A stretch of 64,000 bases of DNA from Prado023 sp963697345 (GCA_963697345.1 CAVONS010000008.1:434001-498000), one strand, 5' to 3'. Positions 16,475 to 25,414 are shown, counted from the first letter of the stretch. Notes: generated from the sequence alone by a model not told the origin. Numbers and translations are program-made.

Positions 16475-17920
16475 ATGACCGCCTCGGTTGAGACCGCACA
16501 GGGTGTGGGCCGCGTGGCCCGCGTCACCGGCCCTGTCGTCGACGTGGAGTTCCCCGTCGAGGCCATGCCCGCACTGATGAACGCGCTGCACGTCGACGTG
16601 TCCTTCGGCGTCGGTGAGGAGGGGGCCGACAGCCACCTGCTCACCCTCGAAGTGGCCCAGCACCTGGGCGACAACATCGTGCGCGCCATCTCCATGCAGC
16701 CCACCGACGGCCTCGTCCGCGGTGCCGAGGTGCGCGACACCGGCGGGCCGATCACGGTCCCCGTGGGCGACGTCACCAAGGGCCACGTCTGGAACACACT
16801 CGGCAAGCCCCTGGACGTCGAGGAGTCCTCGCTGGAGATCACCGAGCGCTGGGGCATCCACCGCCAGCCACCGGCCTTCGACCAGCTGGAGAGCAAGACC
16901 GAGGTCTTCGCCACCGGCATCAAGGTCATCGACCTGCTCACGCCCTACGTGAAGGGTGGCAAGATCGGCCTGTTCGGCGGCGCGGGTGTCGGCAAGACCG
17001 TGCTCATCCAGGAGATGATCTACCGCGTCGCGGAGAACTTCGGCGGTGTGTCGGTGTTCGCTGGCGTGGGGGAGCGCACCCGTGAGGGCAACGACCTCTT
17101 CCTGGAGATGAGCGAGTCCGGCGTCCTGGAGAAGACCGCGCTGGTCTTCGGCCAGATGGATGAGCCGCCCGGCACGCGCCTTCGTGTCGCCCTGTCGGCC
17201 CTGACCATGGCCGAGTACTTCCGCGACGTCCAGAAGCAGGACGTGCTGCTGTTCATCGACAACATCTTCCGGTTCACCCAGGCCGGCTCCGAGGTCTCCA
17301 CGCTGCTGGGTCGTATGCCCTCGGCTGTCGGCTACCAGCCGACGCTCGCCGACGAGATGGGCATGCTCCAGGAGCGGATCACCTCGACCCGCGGTCACTC
17401 GATCACGTCGCTTCAGGCCATCTACGTGCCTGCCGACGACCTGACGGACCCGGCGCCGGCCACGACGTTCGCCCACCTGGACGCCACGACCGTGCTCTCG
17501 CGACCCATCTCCGAGCTGGGCATCTACCCGGCTGTGGATCCGCTCGACTCGTCGTCGCGGATCCTGGACCCGCGCGTGGTCGGTGACGAGCACTACGCCG
17601 TGGCCGCACGCACCAAGGAGATCCTGCAGCGCTACAAGGACCTCCAGGACATCATCGCCATCCTCGGCATCGACGAGCTCTCCGAGGAGGACAAGGTCCT
17701 GGTCAACCGGGCGCGGCGCATCCAGCGCTTCCTGAGCCAGAACATGTTCGTCGCCGAGGCCTTCACCGGCCAGCCCGGCTCGTTCGTGCCCGTCGAGGAG
17801 ACGGTCGCCTCCTTCAAGGCCCTGGCCGAGGGCGAGTACGACCACATCCCCGAGCAGGCCTTCTTCATGGCCGGCAACATCGAGGACGTCGAGCGCAACG
17901 CCGCCAAGCTGAAGGGCTGA
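16475..17920 (+). CDS. atpD: F1Fo ATP synthase subunit beta
   Basis: The 481-aa catalytic subunit. Walker A is GGAGVGKT (168-175), the catalytic Glu lies in GERTREGND (about 200), and VLLFIDNIFRFTQAGSEVS is the Walker B region. A TTG 12 nt upstream is in frame but overlaps the atpG stop, so the ATG at 16475, after GGAAGTTGAGGA, is the likely start. It lies 8 bp downstream of atpG and 7 bp upstream of atpC. Confidence 0.97.
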   Translation: MTASVETAQGVGRVARVTGPVVDVEFPVEAMPALMNALHVDVSFGVGEEGADSHLLTLEVAQHLGDNIVRAISMQPTDGLVRGAEVRDTGGPITVPVGDVTKGHVWNTLGKPLDVEESSLEITERWGIHRQPPAFDQLESKTEVFATGIKVIDLLTPYVKGGKIGLFGGAGVGKTVLIQEMIYRVAENFGGVSVFAGVGERTREGNDLFLEMSESGVLEKTALVFGQMDEPPGTRLRVALSALTMAEYFRDVQKQDVLLFIDNIFRFTQAGSEVSTLLGRMPSAVGYQPTLADEMGMLQERITSTRGHSITSLQAIYVPADDLTDPAPATTFAHLDATTVLSRPISELGIYPAVDPLDSSSRILDPRVVGDEHYAVAARTKEILQRYKDLQDIIAILGIDELSEEDKVLVNRARRIQRFLSQNMFVAEAFTGQPGSFVPVEETVASFKALAEGEYDHIPEQAFFMAGNIEDVERNAAKLKG

Positions 17921-17927
17921 GCGCGTC

Positions 17928-18341
17928 ATGGGTGAGCTCAACGTGTCGCTGGTCGCGATGGATCGTGAGGTCTGGGTCGGAAGGGCCCGCCTGGTGGTCG
18001 CCACGACCCCTGAGGGTGAGATCGGCATCCTGCCCGGCCACGAGCCGGTCCTGGCACTGCTGATCGATGGTGCCGTGCGGATCGAGACCGTCGATGGGGA
18101 GAAGGTCGGTGCAGCGGTGCACGGCGGCTTCTTCTCCGTCGCCAGCGACAACGTGGCGATCCTTGCGGAGACCGCAGAGCTGGCCGGCGAGATCGACGTG
18201 GAGCGCGCGCAGCGCGCCCTCGACCGGATTCTGGCCGATGGAAGCGTCGACCGTGGCGAGAAGGCTGCCGAGCTGCGTGCTCGGACCCGGCTGAAGGCCG
18301 CTCTGGGCGCCGAGCACAGCGCCATGCATCAGGGCGGCTGA
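17928..18341 (+). CDS. atpC: F1Fo ATP synthase subunit epsilon
   Basis: The 137-aa epsilon subunit has an N-terminal beta sandwich (LNVSLVAMDREVWVGRARLVV, then GEIGILPGHEPVLALL) and a C-terminal helical part rich in Arg/Ala (ELAGEIDVERAQRALDRIL). It closes the atp operon. Only 7 bp separate its stop from that of the convergent adenosyltransferase gene. Confidence 0.95.
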   Translation: MGELNVSLVAMDREVWVGRARLVVATTPEGEIGILPGHEPVLALLIDGAVRIETVDGEKVGAAVHGGFFSVASDNVAILAETAELAGEIDVERAQRALDRILADGSVDRGEKAAELRARTRLKAALGAEHSAMHQGG

Positions 18342-18348
18342 CCCCCGA

Positions 18349-18933
18349 CTACGCCTCCGGCGAGCGCTGCCCGCCCGGGACCCACAGGATGTCGCCCTCG
18401 GCAAGGTTCGCGTGCCGGGCGAGGACGAACAGCAGGTCCGACAGCCGGTTGAGGTAGGTCGCGGGAAGCGTGCTCATCACGTCGCCGAACTCGGCGCTGG
18501 CCGCCCACGTGGCCCGCTCGGCACGCCGCACAACTGTGCGTGCCACGTGCAGGTGGGCGGAGGCAGCTGTTCCCCCGGGCAGGACGAAGGAACGGAGCTT
18601 GGGCAGTTCGGCGTTGTACTGGTCGATCTCGGACTCGAGTCGCTCGACGTAGTCCGGCTCCACGCGCAGGGGTGGGAACTCGGGATCGGCGATGACCGGG
18701 GTGCACAGATCAGCGCCCACATCGAAGAGCTCGTTCTGGATCCGCCGCAGGACCCTGGCCACGTCCTCGGAGATCTCGCTGGTGGCCAGGGCGACACCGA
18801 TGACGCAGTTGGCCTCATCCACCTCGGCGTAGGCCACCAGCCGCGGATCATTCTTCGTCGTTCGGCTCATGTCCCCCAGGGAGGTGGTCCCGTCGTCGCC
18901 GGTGCGGGTGTAGATGCGCGTCAGATTGACCAT
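18349..18933 (-). CDS. Cob(I)alamin adenosyltransferase, PduO type
   Basis: The 194-aa enzyme attaches the adenosyl group of ATP to cob(I)alamin. The N-terminal ATP-binding motif TRTGDDGTTSLGD and the C-terminal helix YLNRLSDLLFVLARHAN match PduO/MMAB proteins. Mycobacteria have the same gene, inverted, between the atp operon and murA. Here its obvious clients are the two B12 mutases at 21286 and 40269. An ATG 21 nt further out is possible, but the chosen one at 18933 lies 7 nt after a TAGGGT box, fitting a leaderless transcript divergent from murA. Confidence 0.93.
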   Translation of the reverse strand: MVNLTRIYTRTGDDGTTSLGDMSRTTKNDPRLVAYAEVDEANCVIGVALATSEISEDVARVLRRIQNELFDVGADLCTPVIADPEFPPLRVEPDYVERLESEIDQYNAELPKLRSFVLPGGTAASAHLHVARTVVRRAERATWAASAEFGDVMSTLPATYLNRLSDLLFVLARHANLAEGDILWVPGGQRSPEA

Positions 18934-18940
18934 GTGGCAG

Positions 18941-18946
18941 ACCCTA
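18941..18946 (-). promoter_or_regulatory. TAGGGT -10 box, leaderless adenosyltransferase gene
   Basis: Read on the minus strand, TAGGGT is followed by 7 nt and the ATG at 18933. The divergent murA box lies 30 bp away, so both promoters share this short interval. Confidence 0.55.
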
Positions 18947-18976
18947 TGCCCCACGCGGTCGGACCGCAGACGGCCC

Positions 18977-18982
18977 TACGAT
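18977..18982 (+). promoter_or_regulatory. TACGAT -10 box, leaderless murA
   Basis: TACGAT is followed by 7 nt and the ATG at 18990. An alternative ATG at 18981 lies inside the box itself and would not be transcribed. Confidence 0.55.
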
Positions 18983-18989
18983 GGCGTGC

Positions 18990-20282
18990 ATGCAGCAGGT
19001 GTTCCGAGTCACGGGTGGGCGTCGCCTCGAGGGCGAGATCGCCGTGGTCGGCGCCAAGAACAGCGTCCTCAAGCTGATGGCCGCCGCCCTGCTGGCGCAG
19101 GGCCGCACGACGATCACCAACGTGCCCGACATCCTGGATGTCGCCATCATGGCCGAGCTGCTTCGACGGCTGGGCTGCGAGGTGACCCACGATGCCCCGT
19201 CCCCGGTGCTGGGTGGGACAGTCACCATCGATGTGCCCGAGGTGCCCCATCATCAGGCCGACTACGACCTCGTGCGCCGGATGCGTGCGTCCATCTGCGT
19301 GCTGGGGCCCCTGATCGCTCGGTGTGGTGCGGCCGATGTCGCGCTGCCGGGCGGTGATGCCATCGGCTCGCGTGGCCTGGACATGCACATCACGGGCCTG
19401 CAGAAGCTCGGCGCGACCTTCGACAACGAGCATGGTTTCCTCGTGGCGAAGGCCAACGCCCTGCACGGAGGTCAGATCTGGCTGGACTTCCCGAGTGTCG
19501 GTGCCACGGAGAACATCCTCATGGCCGCGGTGCTGGCCAAGGGCGAGACGGTGATCGACAACGCGGCCCGCGAGCCGGAGATCGTCGACATCTGCCAGAT
19601 GCTCACCGAGATGGGCGCACAGATCGAGGGTGCTGGCACCTCGACCATCACGGTGATGGGCGTCGAGGAACTGCACCCGGTGGAGCACCGCACGGTTCCC
19701 GACCGGATCGTGGCAGGCACCTGGGCTGTGGCCGCGGCGATCACCGGGGGTGACGTCTTCGTTCGGGGGGCCATCGGCAAGCACCTGGACATGGCTCTGG
19801 ACAAGCTGGCCTCGGCTGGGGGAATCATCCACGTGGAGGACGAGGGCTTCTCCATCCGTATGGACGATCGCCCGCGCGCCGTGGACATCGTGACTCTGCC
19901 CTACCCCGGATTCCCGACGGATCTGCAGCCGCAGTTCATCGCGCTCAACGCGGTCGCCGACGGCACAGCCATGATCACGGAGAACCTGTTCGAGGCGCGC
20001 TTCCGGTTCGTCAACGAGATCGTGCGACTCGGCGCCGATGTCCGGACCGACGGTCATCATGCCCTCGTCCGGGGGCGCCCGGGGTTGTCCGGGGCGCCGG
20101 TCGAGGCGGCCGACATCCGAGCCGGCGCGGGGCTGGTCCTTGCGGGGCTGGCCGCCCATGGTGAGACGACGATCTACGAGATCCATCACATCGAGCGCGG
20201 CTACGCCGGCTTCGTGCCCAGCCTCGTCGGACTCGGCGCCCAGATCGAGCACGTCGACCTGCCCTCGCCCTTCGACGAATGA
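18990..20282 (+). CDS. murA: UDP-N-acetylglucosamine 1-carboxyvinyltransferase
   Basis: MurA catalyses the first committed step of peptidoglycan synthesis, adding enolpyruvate to UDP-GlcNAc. The 430-aa protein carries VVGAKNSVLKLMAAALLA near the N-terminus and the active-site loop LPGGDAIGSRGLDMH. The residue that is Cys in most bacteria is Asp here (Asp123, codon 19356-19358), as in mycobacteria, where this confers resistance to fosfomycin. The start at 18990 is preferred over 18981 because the latter lies within the predicted -10 box. It is divergent from the adenosyltransferase gene. Confidence 0.95.
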   Translation: MQQVFRVTGGRRLEGEIAVVGAKNSVLKLMAAALLAQGRTTITNVPDILDVAIMAELLRRLGCEVTHDAPSPVLGGTVTIDVPEVPHHQADYDLVRRMRASICVLGPLIARCGAADVALPGGDAIGSRGLDMHITGLQKLGATFDNEHGFLVAKANALHGGQIWLDFPSVGATENILMAAVLAKGETVIDNAAREPEIVDICQMLTEMGAQIEGAGTSTITVMGVEELHPVEHRTVPDRIVAGTWAVAAAITGGDVFVRGAIGKHLDMALDKLASAGGIIHVEDEGFSIRMDDRPRAVDIVTLPYPGFPTDLQPQFIALNAVADGTAMITENLFEARFRFVNEIVRLGADVRTDGHHALVRGRPGLSGAPVEAADIRAGAGLVLAGLAAHGETTIYEIHHIERGYAGFVPSLVGLGAQIEHVDLPSPFDE

Positions 20283-20371
20283 ACGCTGGACGTGGACCCG
20301 TGACGCCGAATCGCCCTGCGGATGGGCGATCGGAGGCTCCGGGAGGCGGCACCCGTGGGACGCCCCCTGAT

Positions 20372-20387
20372 GTTACTCGGCGGTAAC
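20372..20387. promoter_or_regulatory. Palindromic operator GTTACTCGGCGGTAAC before hbd-ecm
   Basis: GTTAC and GTAAC half-sites flank a 6-bp centre. The site covers the -35 position of the promoter whose -10 box is TAGGAT at 20397-20402. The same pattern, identical at 13 of 16 bases, occurs before ccr at 34732-34747. A TetR- or GntR-type repressor is a reasonable guess; none is encoded nearby. Confidence 0.6.
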
Positions 20388-20396
20388 CACGGACGG

Positions 20397-20402
20397 TAGG
20401 AT
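20397..20402 (+). promoter_or_regulatory. TAGGAT -10 box of hbd-ecm
   Basis: The box lies 30 bp before the ATG at 20433, with AGGAGG at 20423-20428 as ribosome binding site. Its -35 position falls inside the palindrome. Confidence 0.5.
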
Positions 20403-20432
20403 CGGATGGAATTCCGGTCCTCAGGAGGTCGT

Positions 20433-21284
20433 ATGTCCACGGTCATGGTCGTCGGTGCAGGGCTCATGGGCTCGGGAATCGCGCAGGTCAGCGCGGTCGC
20501 CGGGCATGACGTGGTGATGCGGGACGTCGATGACGAGGCCCTGTCGCGCGCCCGGGGCGCGATCGAGAAGTCCCTGTCCAAGTTCGCGGAGAAGGGCGCC
20601 CTCGGCACCGACGAGGTCGAGTCGGCTCTGGCGCGGATCACCACCACGACCGAGCTCGATGCGGCGTCGGGCGCTGACGTCGTCGTCGAGGCCATCATCG
20701 AGGAGATCGACCTCAAGGCCGAGCTGTTCGCCGAACTGGACCGGCTGGCTCCCGACGGCGCGATCCTGGCGACCAACACCTCGGCCATCCCGATCACGAG
20801 GATCGCCGCTGCCACCACGCGCCCCGAGGCGGTGGTGGGCACGCACTTCTTCTCACCGGTGCCCATGATGAAGCTCTGTGAGCTGGTGCGTGGCCTCAAG
20901 ACCTCCGATGAGACGCTGGCGGCTGCTCGTCAGTGGGCGGAGGGGATCGGCAAGACCTGCATCGTGGTCAACCGCGACGTGGCGGGTTTCGTCACGACCC
21001 GCATCATCACAGCACTGGTCAACGAAGCCATCTGGCTGGTCGAGTCGGGCGTGGCGACCGCTGAGGATGTCGACATCGCCTGCAAGCTCGGGTTCGGGCA
21101 CGCCATGGGCCCGCTGGCCACGGCAGACCTCACCGGGATCGACGTCATGCGCCGGGCGTCCATGTCGGTCTACAACGAGACCGCCGACCCGAAGTTCTAT
21201 CCGCCCGAGCTGATCACACGGATGGCTGTTGCCGGCGACCTCGGCCGCAAGTCGGGCCGCGGCTTCTACTCCTACGGAGGCTGA
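20433..21284 (+). CDS. 3-hydroxybutyryl-CoA dehydrogenase
   Basis: A 283-aa NAD(P)-dependent dehydrogenase that interconverts acetoacetyl-CoA and 3-hydroxybutyryl-CoA. The dinucleotide loop is GAGLMGSG (8-15), catalytic residues fall in NTSAI and VVGTHFFSPVPMMKL, and the C-terminus ends with the family-typical GRKSGRGFYSY. The ATG at 20433 follows AGGAGGT and removes nine implausible residues. One base separates its stop from the ethylmalonyl-CoA mutase gene, which strongly suggests that it supplies the C4 branch of that pathway. A second, duplicated relative is at 25571. Confidence 0.92.
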   Translation: MSTVMVVGAGLMGSGIAQVSAVAGHDVVMRDVDDEALSRARGAIEKSLSKFAEKGALGTDEVESALARITTTTELDAASGADVVVEAIIEEIDLKAELFAELDRLAPDGAILATNTSAIPITRIAAATTRPEAVVGTHFFSPVPMMKLCELVRGLKTSDETLAAARQWAEGIGKTCIVVNRDVAGFVTTRIITALVNEAIWLVESGVATAEDVDIACKLGFGHAMGPLATADLTGIDVMRRASMSVYNETADPKFYPPELITRMAVAGDLGRKSGRGFYSYGG

Positions 21285-21285
21285 C

Positions 21286-23268
21286 GTGGCTGCCAAGGAC
21301 AAGCCGTGGATGATGCGGACCTACGCCGGGCACTCCTCGGCGACGGCCTCCAACGAGCTCTTCCGGCGGAACCTGGAGAAGGGCCAGACGGGTCTGTCGG
21401 TCGCATTCGACCTCCCGACGCAGACCGGCTACGACCCTGATGCTGAGCTGGCTCGGGGTGAGGTCGGCAAGGTGGGCGTGCCGATCAGCCACATCGGCGA
21501 CATGCACAAGCTGCTCGACGGCATCCCGTTGGACCGGATGAACACGTCGATGACCATCAACGCGACGGCCATGTACCTGCTGGCGATGTATGTCGCGGTC
21601 GCCGAGGAGAACGGGATCGACCCCTCGGCGCTGTCCGGCACGACCCAGAACGACATCATCAAGGAGTACCTGTCGCGAGGGACCTATGTGTTCCCGCCCG
21701 CGCCCAGCCTGCGGCTGATCACCGACATGATCGCCTACACGGTCAACGAGATCCCCAAGTGGAACCCGATCAACATCTGCAGCTACCACCTGCAGGAGGC
21801 GGGAGCCACCCCCCAGCAGGAGATCGCCTACGCGCTGGCCACCGCGATCGCCGTGCTGGATGCCGTGCGCGACTCCGGCCAGGTGCCCGAGGAGCGCTTC
21901 GGTGAGGTCGTCGGGCGGATCTCCTTCTTCGTCAACGCGGGCGTGCGGTTCGTCGAGGAGATGTGCAAGATGCGCGCCTTCGTCGAGCTCTGGGACGACC
22001 TGACCCGCGAACGGTACGGCGTGACCGACCCGAAGCAGCGTCGCTTCCGCTATGGGGTGCAGGTGAACTCGCTGGGGCTGACCGAGGCGCAACCGGAGAA
22101 CAACGTCCAGCGGATCGTGCTCGAGATGCTCGGCGTGACGTTGTCCAAGGACGCTCGGGCCCGGGCCATCCAGCTCCCGGCGTGGAACGAGGCCCTCGGG
22201 CTGCCGCGTCCGTGGGACCAGCAGTGGTCCCTGCGCCTGCAGCAGGTGCTGGCCTACGAGTCCGACCTGCTGGAGTACCCGGACCTGTTCGAGGGCTCGG
22301 TCGTCGTGGCCGAGAAGACCGCCGAGCTGATCACCGGGGCACGCGAGGAGTTGGATCGCGTGCAGGCGATGGGCGGTGCGGTCGCAGCCGTCGAGACCGG
22401 CTACATGAAGTCGGCCCTGGTCGGTGCACACGCCGCGCGGCGCGGCCGGGTGGAGTCCGGCGAGGACGTCGTGATCGGCGTCAACAAGTTCACCTCGACC
22501 GAGCCGAACCCCCTTCTGGCCGACCTGGACACCGCCATCCAGGTGATCGACCCCGCTGTGGAACAGGCGGCAGCCGACGCGGTGCAGCAGTGGCGGGCGG
22601 AGCGTGACGAGGCACGGGCGACCGCGGCCCTCGACGTGCTCAGTGAAGCCGCCCGGGGAACCGGCAGTCTCATGTCCGCATCGTTGGCGTGCGCGCATGC
22701 GGGCGTGACCGTGGGGGAGTGGAGCCAGGCACTGCGGGATGTGTTCGGCGAGTATCGGGCACCCACCGGCGTCTCGGGAGTGGCCGGTGTCGTTGCCGGC
22801 AATGACGCGCTGATGGCAGTGCGTGACGACGTCCGCAGGACGGGCGCTGAGATCGGTGGCGGACACCTGCGCTTCCTCGTCGGCAAGCCCGGCCTGGACG
22901 GGCACTCCAATGGCGCCGAGCAGATCTCAGTGCGTGCTCGTGATGCCGGCTTCGAGGTCGTCTACCAGGGGATCCGACTCACGTCGGCCGAGATCGTCGC
23001 CGCGGCCGTGGCCGAGGACGTGCACGTGGTGGGCCTGTCGATCCTGTCCGGGTCGCACATGGTCGCGGTGCCCGAGGTGCTGGCGGGGCTGCGGGCGGCC
23101 GGCATGACCGACGTTCCCGTGGTGGTCGGCGGGATCATCCCGGACTCGGATGCCGAGGCCCTGCGCGAGATGGGCGTGGCCGAGGTGTTCACACCGAAGG
23201 ACTACGACGCGACCGAGGTGATGGGCCGCGTGGTGGCCGCAGTCCGCCGTGCCCACGACCTGGCCTGA
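21286..23268 (+). CDS. ecm: Ethylmalonyl-CoA mutase (MeaA/Ecm)
   Basis: Ecm rearranges (2R)-ethylmalonyl-CoA to methylsuccinyl-CoA with adenosylcobalamin. The 660-aa chain has the catalytic barrel (about 1-500) and a C-terminal B12-binding domain with the base-off motif DGHSNG (about 540-545). The N-terminus (KDKPWMMRTYAGHSSATASNELFRRNL) and the segment DLPTQTGYDPDAELARGEVG match streptomycete MeaA rather than methylmalonyl-CoA mutase. The GTG start is 1 bp after hbd. Ccr and epimerase, its upstream enzymes, lie 10 kb away under a matching operator. Specificity follows from family resemblance and from the Ccr residues. Confidence 0.92.
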   Translation: MAAKDKPWMMRTYAGHSSATASNELFRRNLEKGQTGLSVAFDLPTQTGYDPDAELARGEVGKVGVPISHIGDMHKLLDGIPLDRMNTSMTINATAMYLLAMYVAVAEENGIDPSALSGTTQNDIIKEYLSRGTYVFPPAPSLRLITDMIAYTVNEIPKWNPINICSYHLQEAGATPQQEIAYALATAIAVLDAVRDSGQVPEERFGEVVGRISFFVNAGVRFVEEMCKMRAFVELWDDLTRERYGVTDPKQRRFRYGVQVNSLGLTEAQPENNVQRIVLEMLGVTLSKDARARAIQLPAWNEALGLPRPWDQQWSLRLQQVLAYESDLLEYPDLFEGSVVVAEKTAELITGAREELDRVQAMGGAVAAVETGYMKSALVGAHAARRGRVESGEDVVIGVNKFTSTEPNPLLADLDTAIQVIDPAVEQAAADAVQQWRAERDEARATAALDVLSEAARGTGSLMSASLACAHAGVTVGEWSQALRDVFGEYRAPTGVSGVAGVVAGNDALMAVRDDVRRTGAEIGGGHLRFLVGKPGLDGHSNGAEQISVRARDAGFEVVYQGIRLTSAEIVAAAVAEDVHVVGLSILSGSHMVAVPEVLAGLRAAGMTDVPVVVGGIIPDSDAEALREMGVAEVFTPKDYDATEVMGRVVAAVRRAHDLA

Positions 23269-23300
23269 CGGCTGGTGCAGGCCGACCCGCGACTCCGGGC

Positions 23301-23334
23301 GGCCAACGTGCGGGTGAAATGCGCGCACGTGGCC
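23301..23334. terminator. Hairpin after ecm, probable terminator
   Basis: Arms 23301-23312 and 23324-23334 pair over 11 bp with one bulged A, around an 11-nt loop. The hairpin lies 32 bp past the ecm stop. Confidence 0.6.
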
Positions 23335-23374
23335 CGTGCTCGTCCCGAGGGCGGACTTGTGCGACAGCGCGCAT

Positions 23375-23523
23375 GGAATGCACGTTGTCAGGCGCCTCGC
23401 GGCCGGATGGAGTGATGGTGCGTTCGAAATCCACCTGTTGGGTTCGGCTAGAGCCTCGACTGGGTGCAGTTCGAGCGCGGTCAGTCCGGGGCGCCTTCGT
23501 ACAGGGCTGAGTGCGTGCATTCC
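23375..23523. repeat. Spaced inverted repeat GGAATGCACG in the 349-bp gap before the AbiEi/DUF559 gene
   Basis: GGAATGCACG (23375-23384) is inverted exactly at 23514-23523, and a related GCGCATTCCATGG occurs at 23627-23639, just inside the next gene. Apart from the ecm terminator and these elements I see no gene in 23269-23617: the reading frames there have poor codon use. The repeats could be regulator half-sites for the downstream gene, but chance is not excluded. Confidence 0.3.
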
Positions 23524-23617
23524 GTGTGCGGTGTCCAGAGCTGGCGCGCTGCAACCGCTGTCCACAGATCTTCGTGGAGTTCTTGGTCCTGCACCCGTTG
23601 TGGGTGACGGTGGCGCG

Positions 23618-24652
23618 GTGAAGAAGCGCATTCCATGGTCACCACCGCGCACTCCGTTCACGATCGCGCAGGTGGCTCATCTGGGGGTGACGGCGCGCAG
23701 GCTCGACTCCGCGATGCGCTGTGGGCACATCACGCGACTGCGCCACGGCGTGTACATCGCCTCCGACTCGATCCCGGATGATCCGGTCGCGCTCCACCTG
23801 CTGCGAGCTCTGGCCGAGCAGGTGGCAACCCCCGGCCTGGTGGCAACCTGCGAGACGGCAGCCATGGCTCACGGGCTGCCGCTGCCGATGACGCATCGGG
23901 CTGCCGCGGACGCAGTGCACCTGACTCGTGCCGCGGGGGGAGGTCGACGCAGTCAACGGCGGGTGGGGCGCGCGATCCACGTCGGCAGGTTGCCCAACCA
24001 CCACCTGGTCACGTTGCCGTCGGGTCTCGTGGTGACCTCACGCCCGCGGACGGCCCTCGACCTTGCCAGCCGCATGCCGCTGCCTGAGGGCCTGATGGTC
24101 CTCGATGCCGCTGCCCGTGTGGAGTTCGTGGAGCTCGCCGGCTCCCAGGACCCACGGCACTACGAGAACGCCAGACTGCGTGGGGCCGCCCAGGTGTCGC
24201 TCAAGGAGGCTGCGGGGGCAGTGGCGGGGCGGGGGTCCGCCCGCCGAGTGTCCACCGTGCTGGACCTCGTGGACGTGCGCAGGGAATCCCCACTGGAGTC
24301 CTTCAGCGGCGGGCACTTCCACCTGGCGCGCCTGCCCAAGCCCGTCCTGCAGGCGCGGCTGCGGGTCGCCGGACGCTCCTACCGGGTGGACTTCCTCTGG
24401 GAGGAGTACGGCCTCGTGGGCGAGGCAGATGGGGAGGGCAAGTACGCCGGACCGGGTGCCTACGTGGATGAGAAGGTCCGCGAGCAGGATCTGGTGGATG
24501 CGGGGTTCGTGGTGGTTCGCTGGGTGGGGCGGGAGGCCTTCGCGCGGCCCAGCGCTGTCGTGGAGCGGGTTGCCCGCGCCCTGGGGGCACGGGGTTGGCC
24601 AGGCCCCGCGCCTGTCCGGGAAGCGGGTCGCGGAGGCTCACGCCGCGGCTGA
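23618..24652 (+). CDS. AbiEi-type winged-helix plus DUF559 endonuclease-like protein
   Basis: This 344-aa orphan begins with a segment like the AbiEi antitoxin N-terminal domain (FTIAQVAHLGVTARRLDSAMRCG followed by HGVYIAS, about 13-50) and ends with a DUF559/Vsr-like nuclease fold. In the latter, YRVDFLWEEYGLVGEADG, KVREQDLVDAGFVVVRW and VGREAF show the acidic residues expected for metal binding. Many actinobacteria have such genes; their function is unknown and no AbiEii toxin lies next to it. The GTG at 23618 was chosen because the sequence before it has no protein-like character. It sits alone between two acyl-CoA genes, suggesting acquisition. Confidence 0.75.
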   Translation: MKKRIPWSPPRTPFTIAQVAHLGVTARRLDSAMRCGHITRLRHGVYIASDSIPDDPVALHLLRALAEQVATPGLVATCETAAMAHGLPLPMTHRAAADAVHLTRAAGGGRRSQRRVGRAIHVGRLPNHHLVTLPSGLVVTSRPRTALDLASRMPLPEGLMVLDAAARVEFVELAGSQDPRHYENARLRGAAQVSLKEAAGAVAGRGSARRVSTVLDLVDVRRESPLESFSGGHFHLARLPKPVLQARLRVAGRSYRVDFLWEEYGLVGEADGEGKYAGPGAYVDEKVREQDLVDAGFVVVRWVGREAFARPSAVVERVARALGARGWPGPAPVREAGRGGSRRG

Positions 24653-24739
24653 GCGCGGGTTGCACGTCGTGGCCCCACGGCCGACCCCGAGTTGTTGAGC
24701 GTCAGAGCGGCGCGCAGTGGCAGAACGACGCGGGTCGTC

Positions 24740-25414
24740 TCAGAACAGACGTGAGTCGGGATCGTCCACTCCACGCAGCGCGTCGTAGTCGACCACCACG
24801 CAGCGGATCCCACGGTCCTCGGCCAGCGTCCGAGCCTGCGGCTTGATCTCCTGGGCGGCGAACACCCCTTGCACGGGGGCGAGGTGCGGGTCCCGGTTGA
24901 GCAGGTCGAGGTACCGGGTCAGCTGCTCCACCCCATCGATCTCGCCGCGACGCTTGACCTCGACGGCCACTGACCCCCCCGCCCCATCGCGGAACAGGAT
25001 GTCGACCGGGCCGATGGCAGTCATGTGCTCCCGGCGCACCAGCTCCCAGCCCGGGCCGAAGACGCCTGGTTGGTCTGCCAGCAGCACCTGCAGGTGGGCC
25101 TCGACGCCGTCCTTGACCAGCCCCGGATCGACGCCCAGCTCGTGCCGGGAGTCGTGGTGGACGACCCCGATGGTGATGATGAGCTGTTCGCCGGCCTTGT
25201 TGACCACCGTCCATGTCCCGGCGCCCACATCGTCGACGTCCTCGCGCACGGAGCAGGGGGGGCTCATCCAGTTCAACGGCTTGTAGGCGCGGTCATCGGC
25301 GTGCACCGAGACCGAGCCATCGGCCTTGGTCAGGATGAGCCGAGTGGCCATCGGCAGGTGCGCGGACAGGCGGCCCACGTAGTCCACGGAACAGTCGGCC
25401 ACCACCAGTCGCAT
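24740..25414 (-). CDS. nucS: Endonuclease NucS
   Basis: NucS cuts mismatched DNA on both strands and provides the non-canonical mismatch repair of many actinobacteria, working with the beta clamp. The 224-aa protein has the N-terminal DNA-binding half (MRLVVADCSVDYVGRLSAHL) and a C-terminal nuclease with GPVDILFRD and VAVEVKRRGEIDGVEQLTRY, the D...ExK pattern. The C-terminus ends DPDSRLF, near where the clamp-binding peptide is expected. The ATG at 25414 lies 7 nt after TACCCT on the minus strand. It is convergent with the AbiEi/DUF559 gene and divergent from the tandem dehydrogenase. Confidence 0.94.
   Translation of the reverse strand: MRLVVADCSVDYVGRLSAHLPMATRLILTKADGSVSVHADDRAYKPLNWMSPPCSVREDVDDVGAGTWTVVNKAGEQLIITIGVVHHDSRHELGVDPGLVKDGVEAHLQVLLADQPGVFGPGWELVRREHMTAIGPVDILFRDGAGGSVAVEVKRRGEIDGVEQLTRYLDLLNRDPHLAPVQGVFAAQEIKPQARTLAEDRGIRCVVVDYDALRGVDDPDSRLF

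Noticed and set aside
18981..18989. Earlier ATG for murA
   Set aside because: It lies within the TACGAT -10 box, and residues from 18990 match the family N-terminus.
18412..19077. 221-codon plus-strand frame across the adenosyltransferase gene
   Set aside because: It overlaps a well-recognised gene and the divergent promoter pair; its composition is not protein-like.
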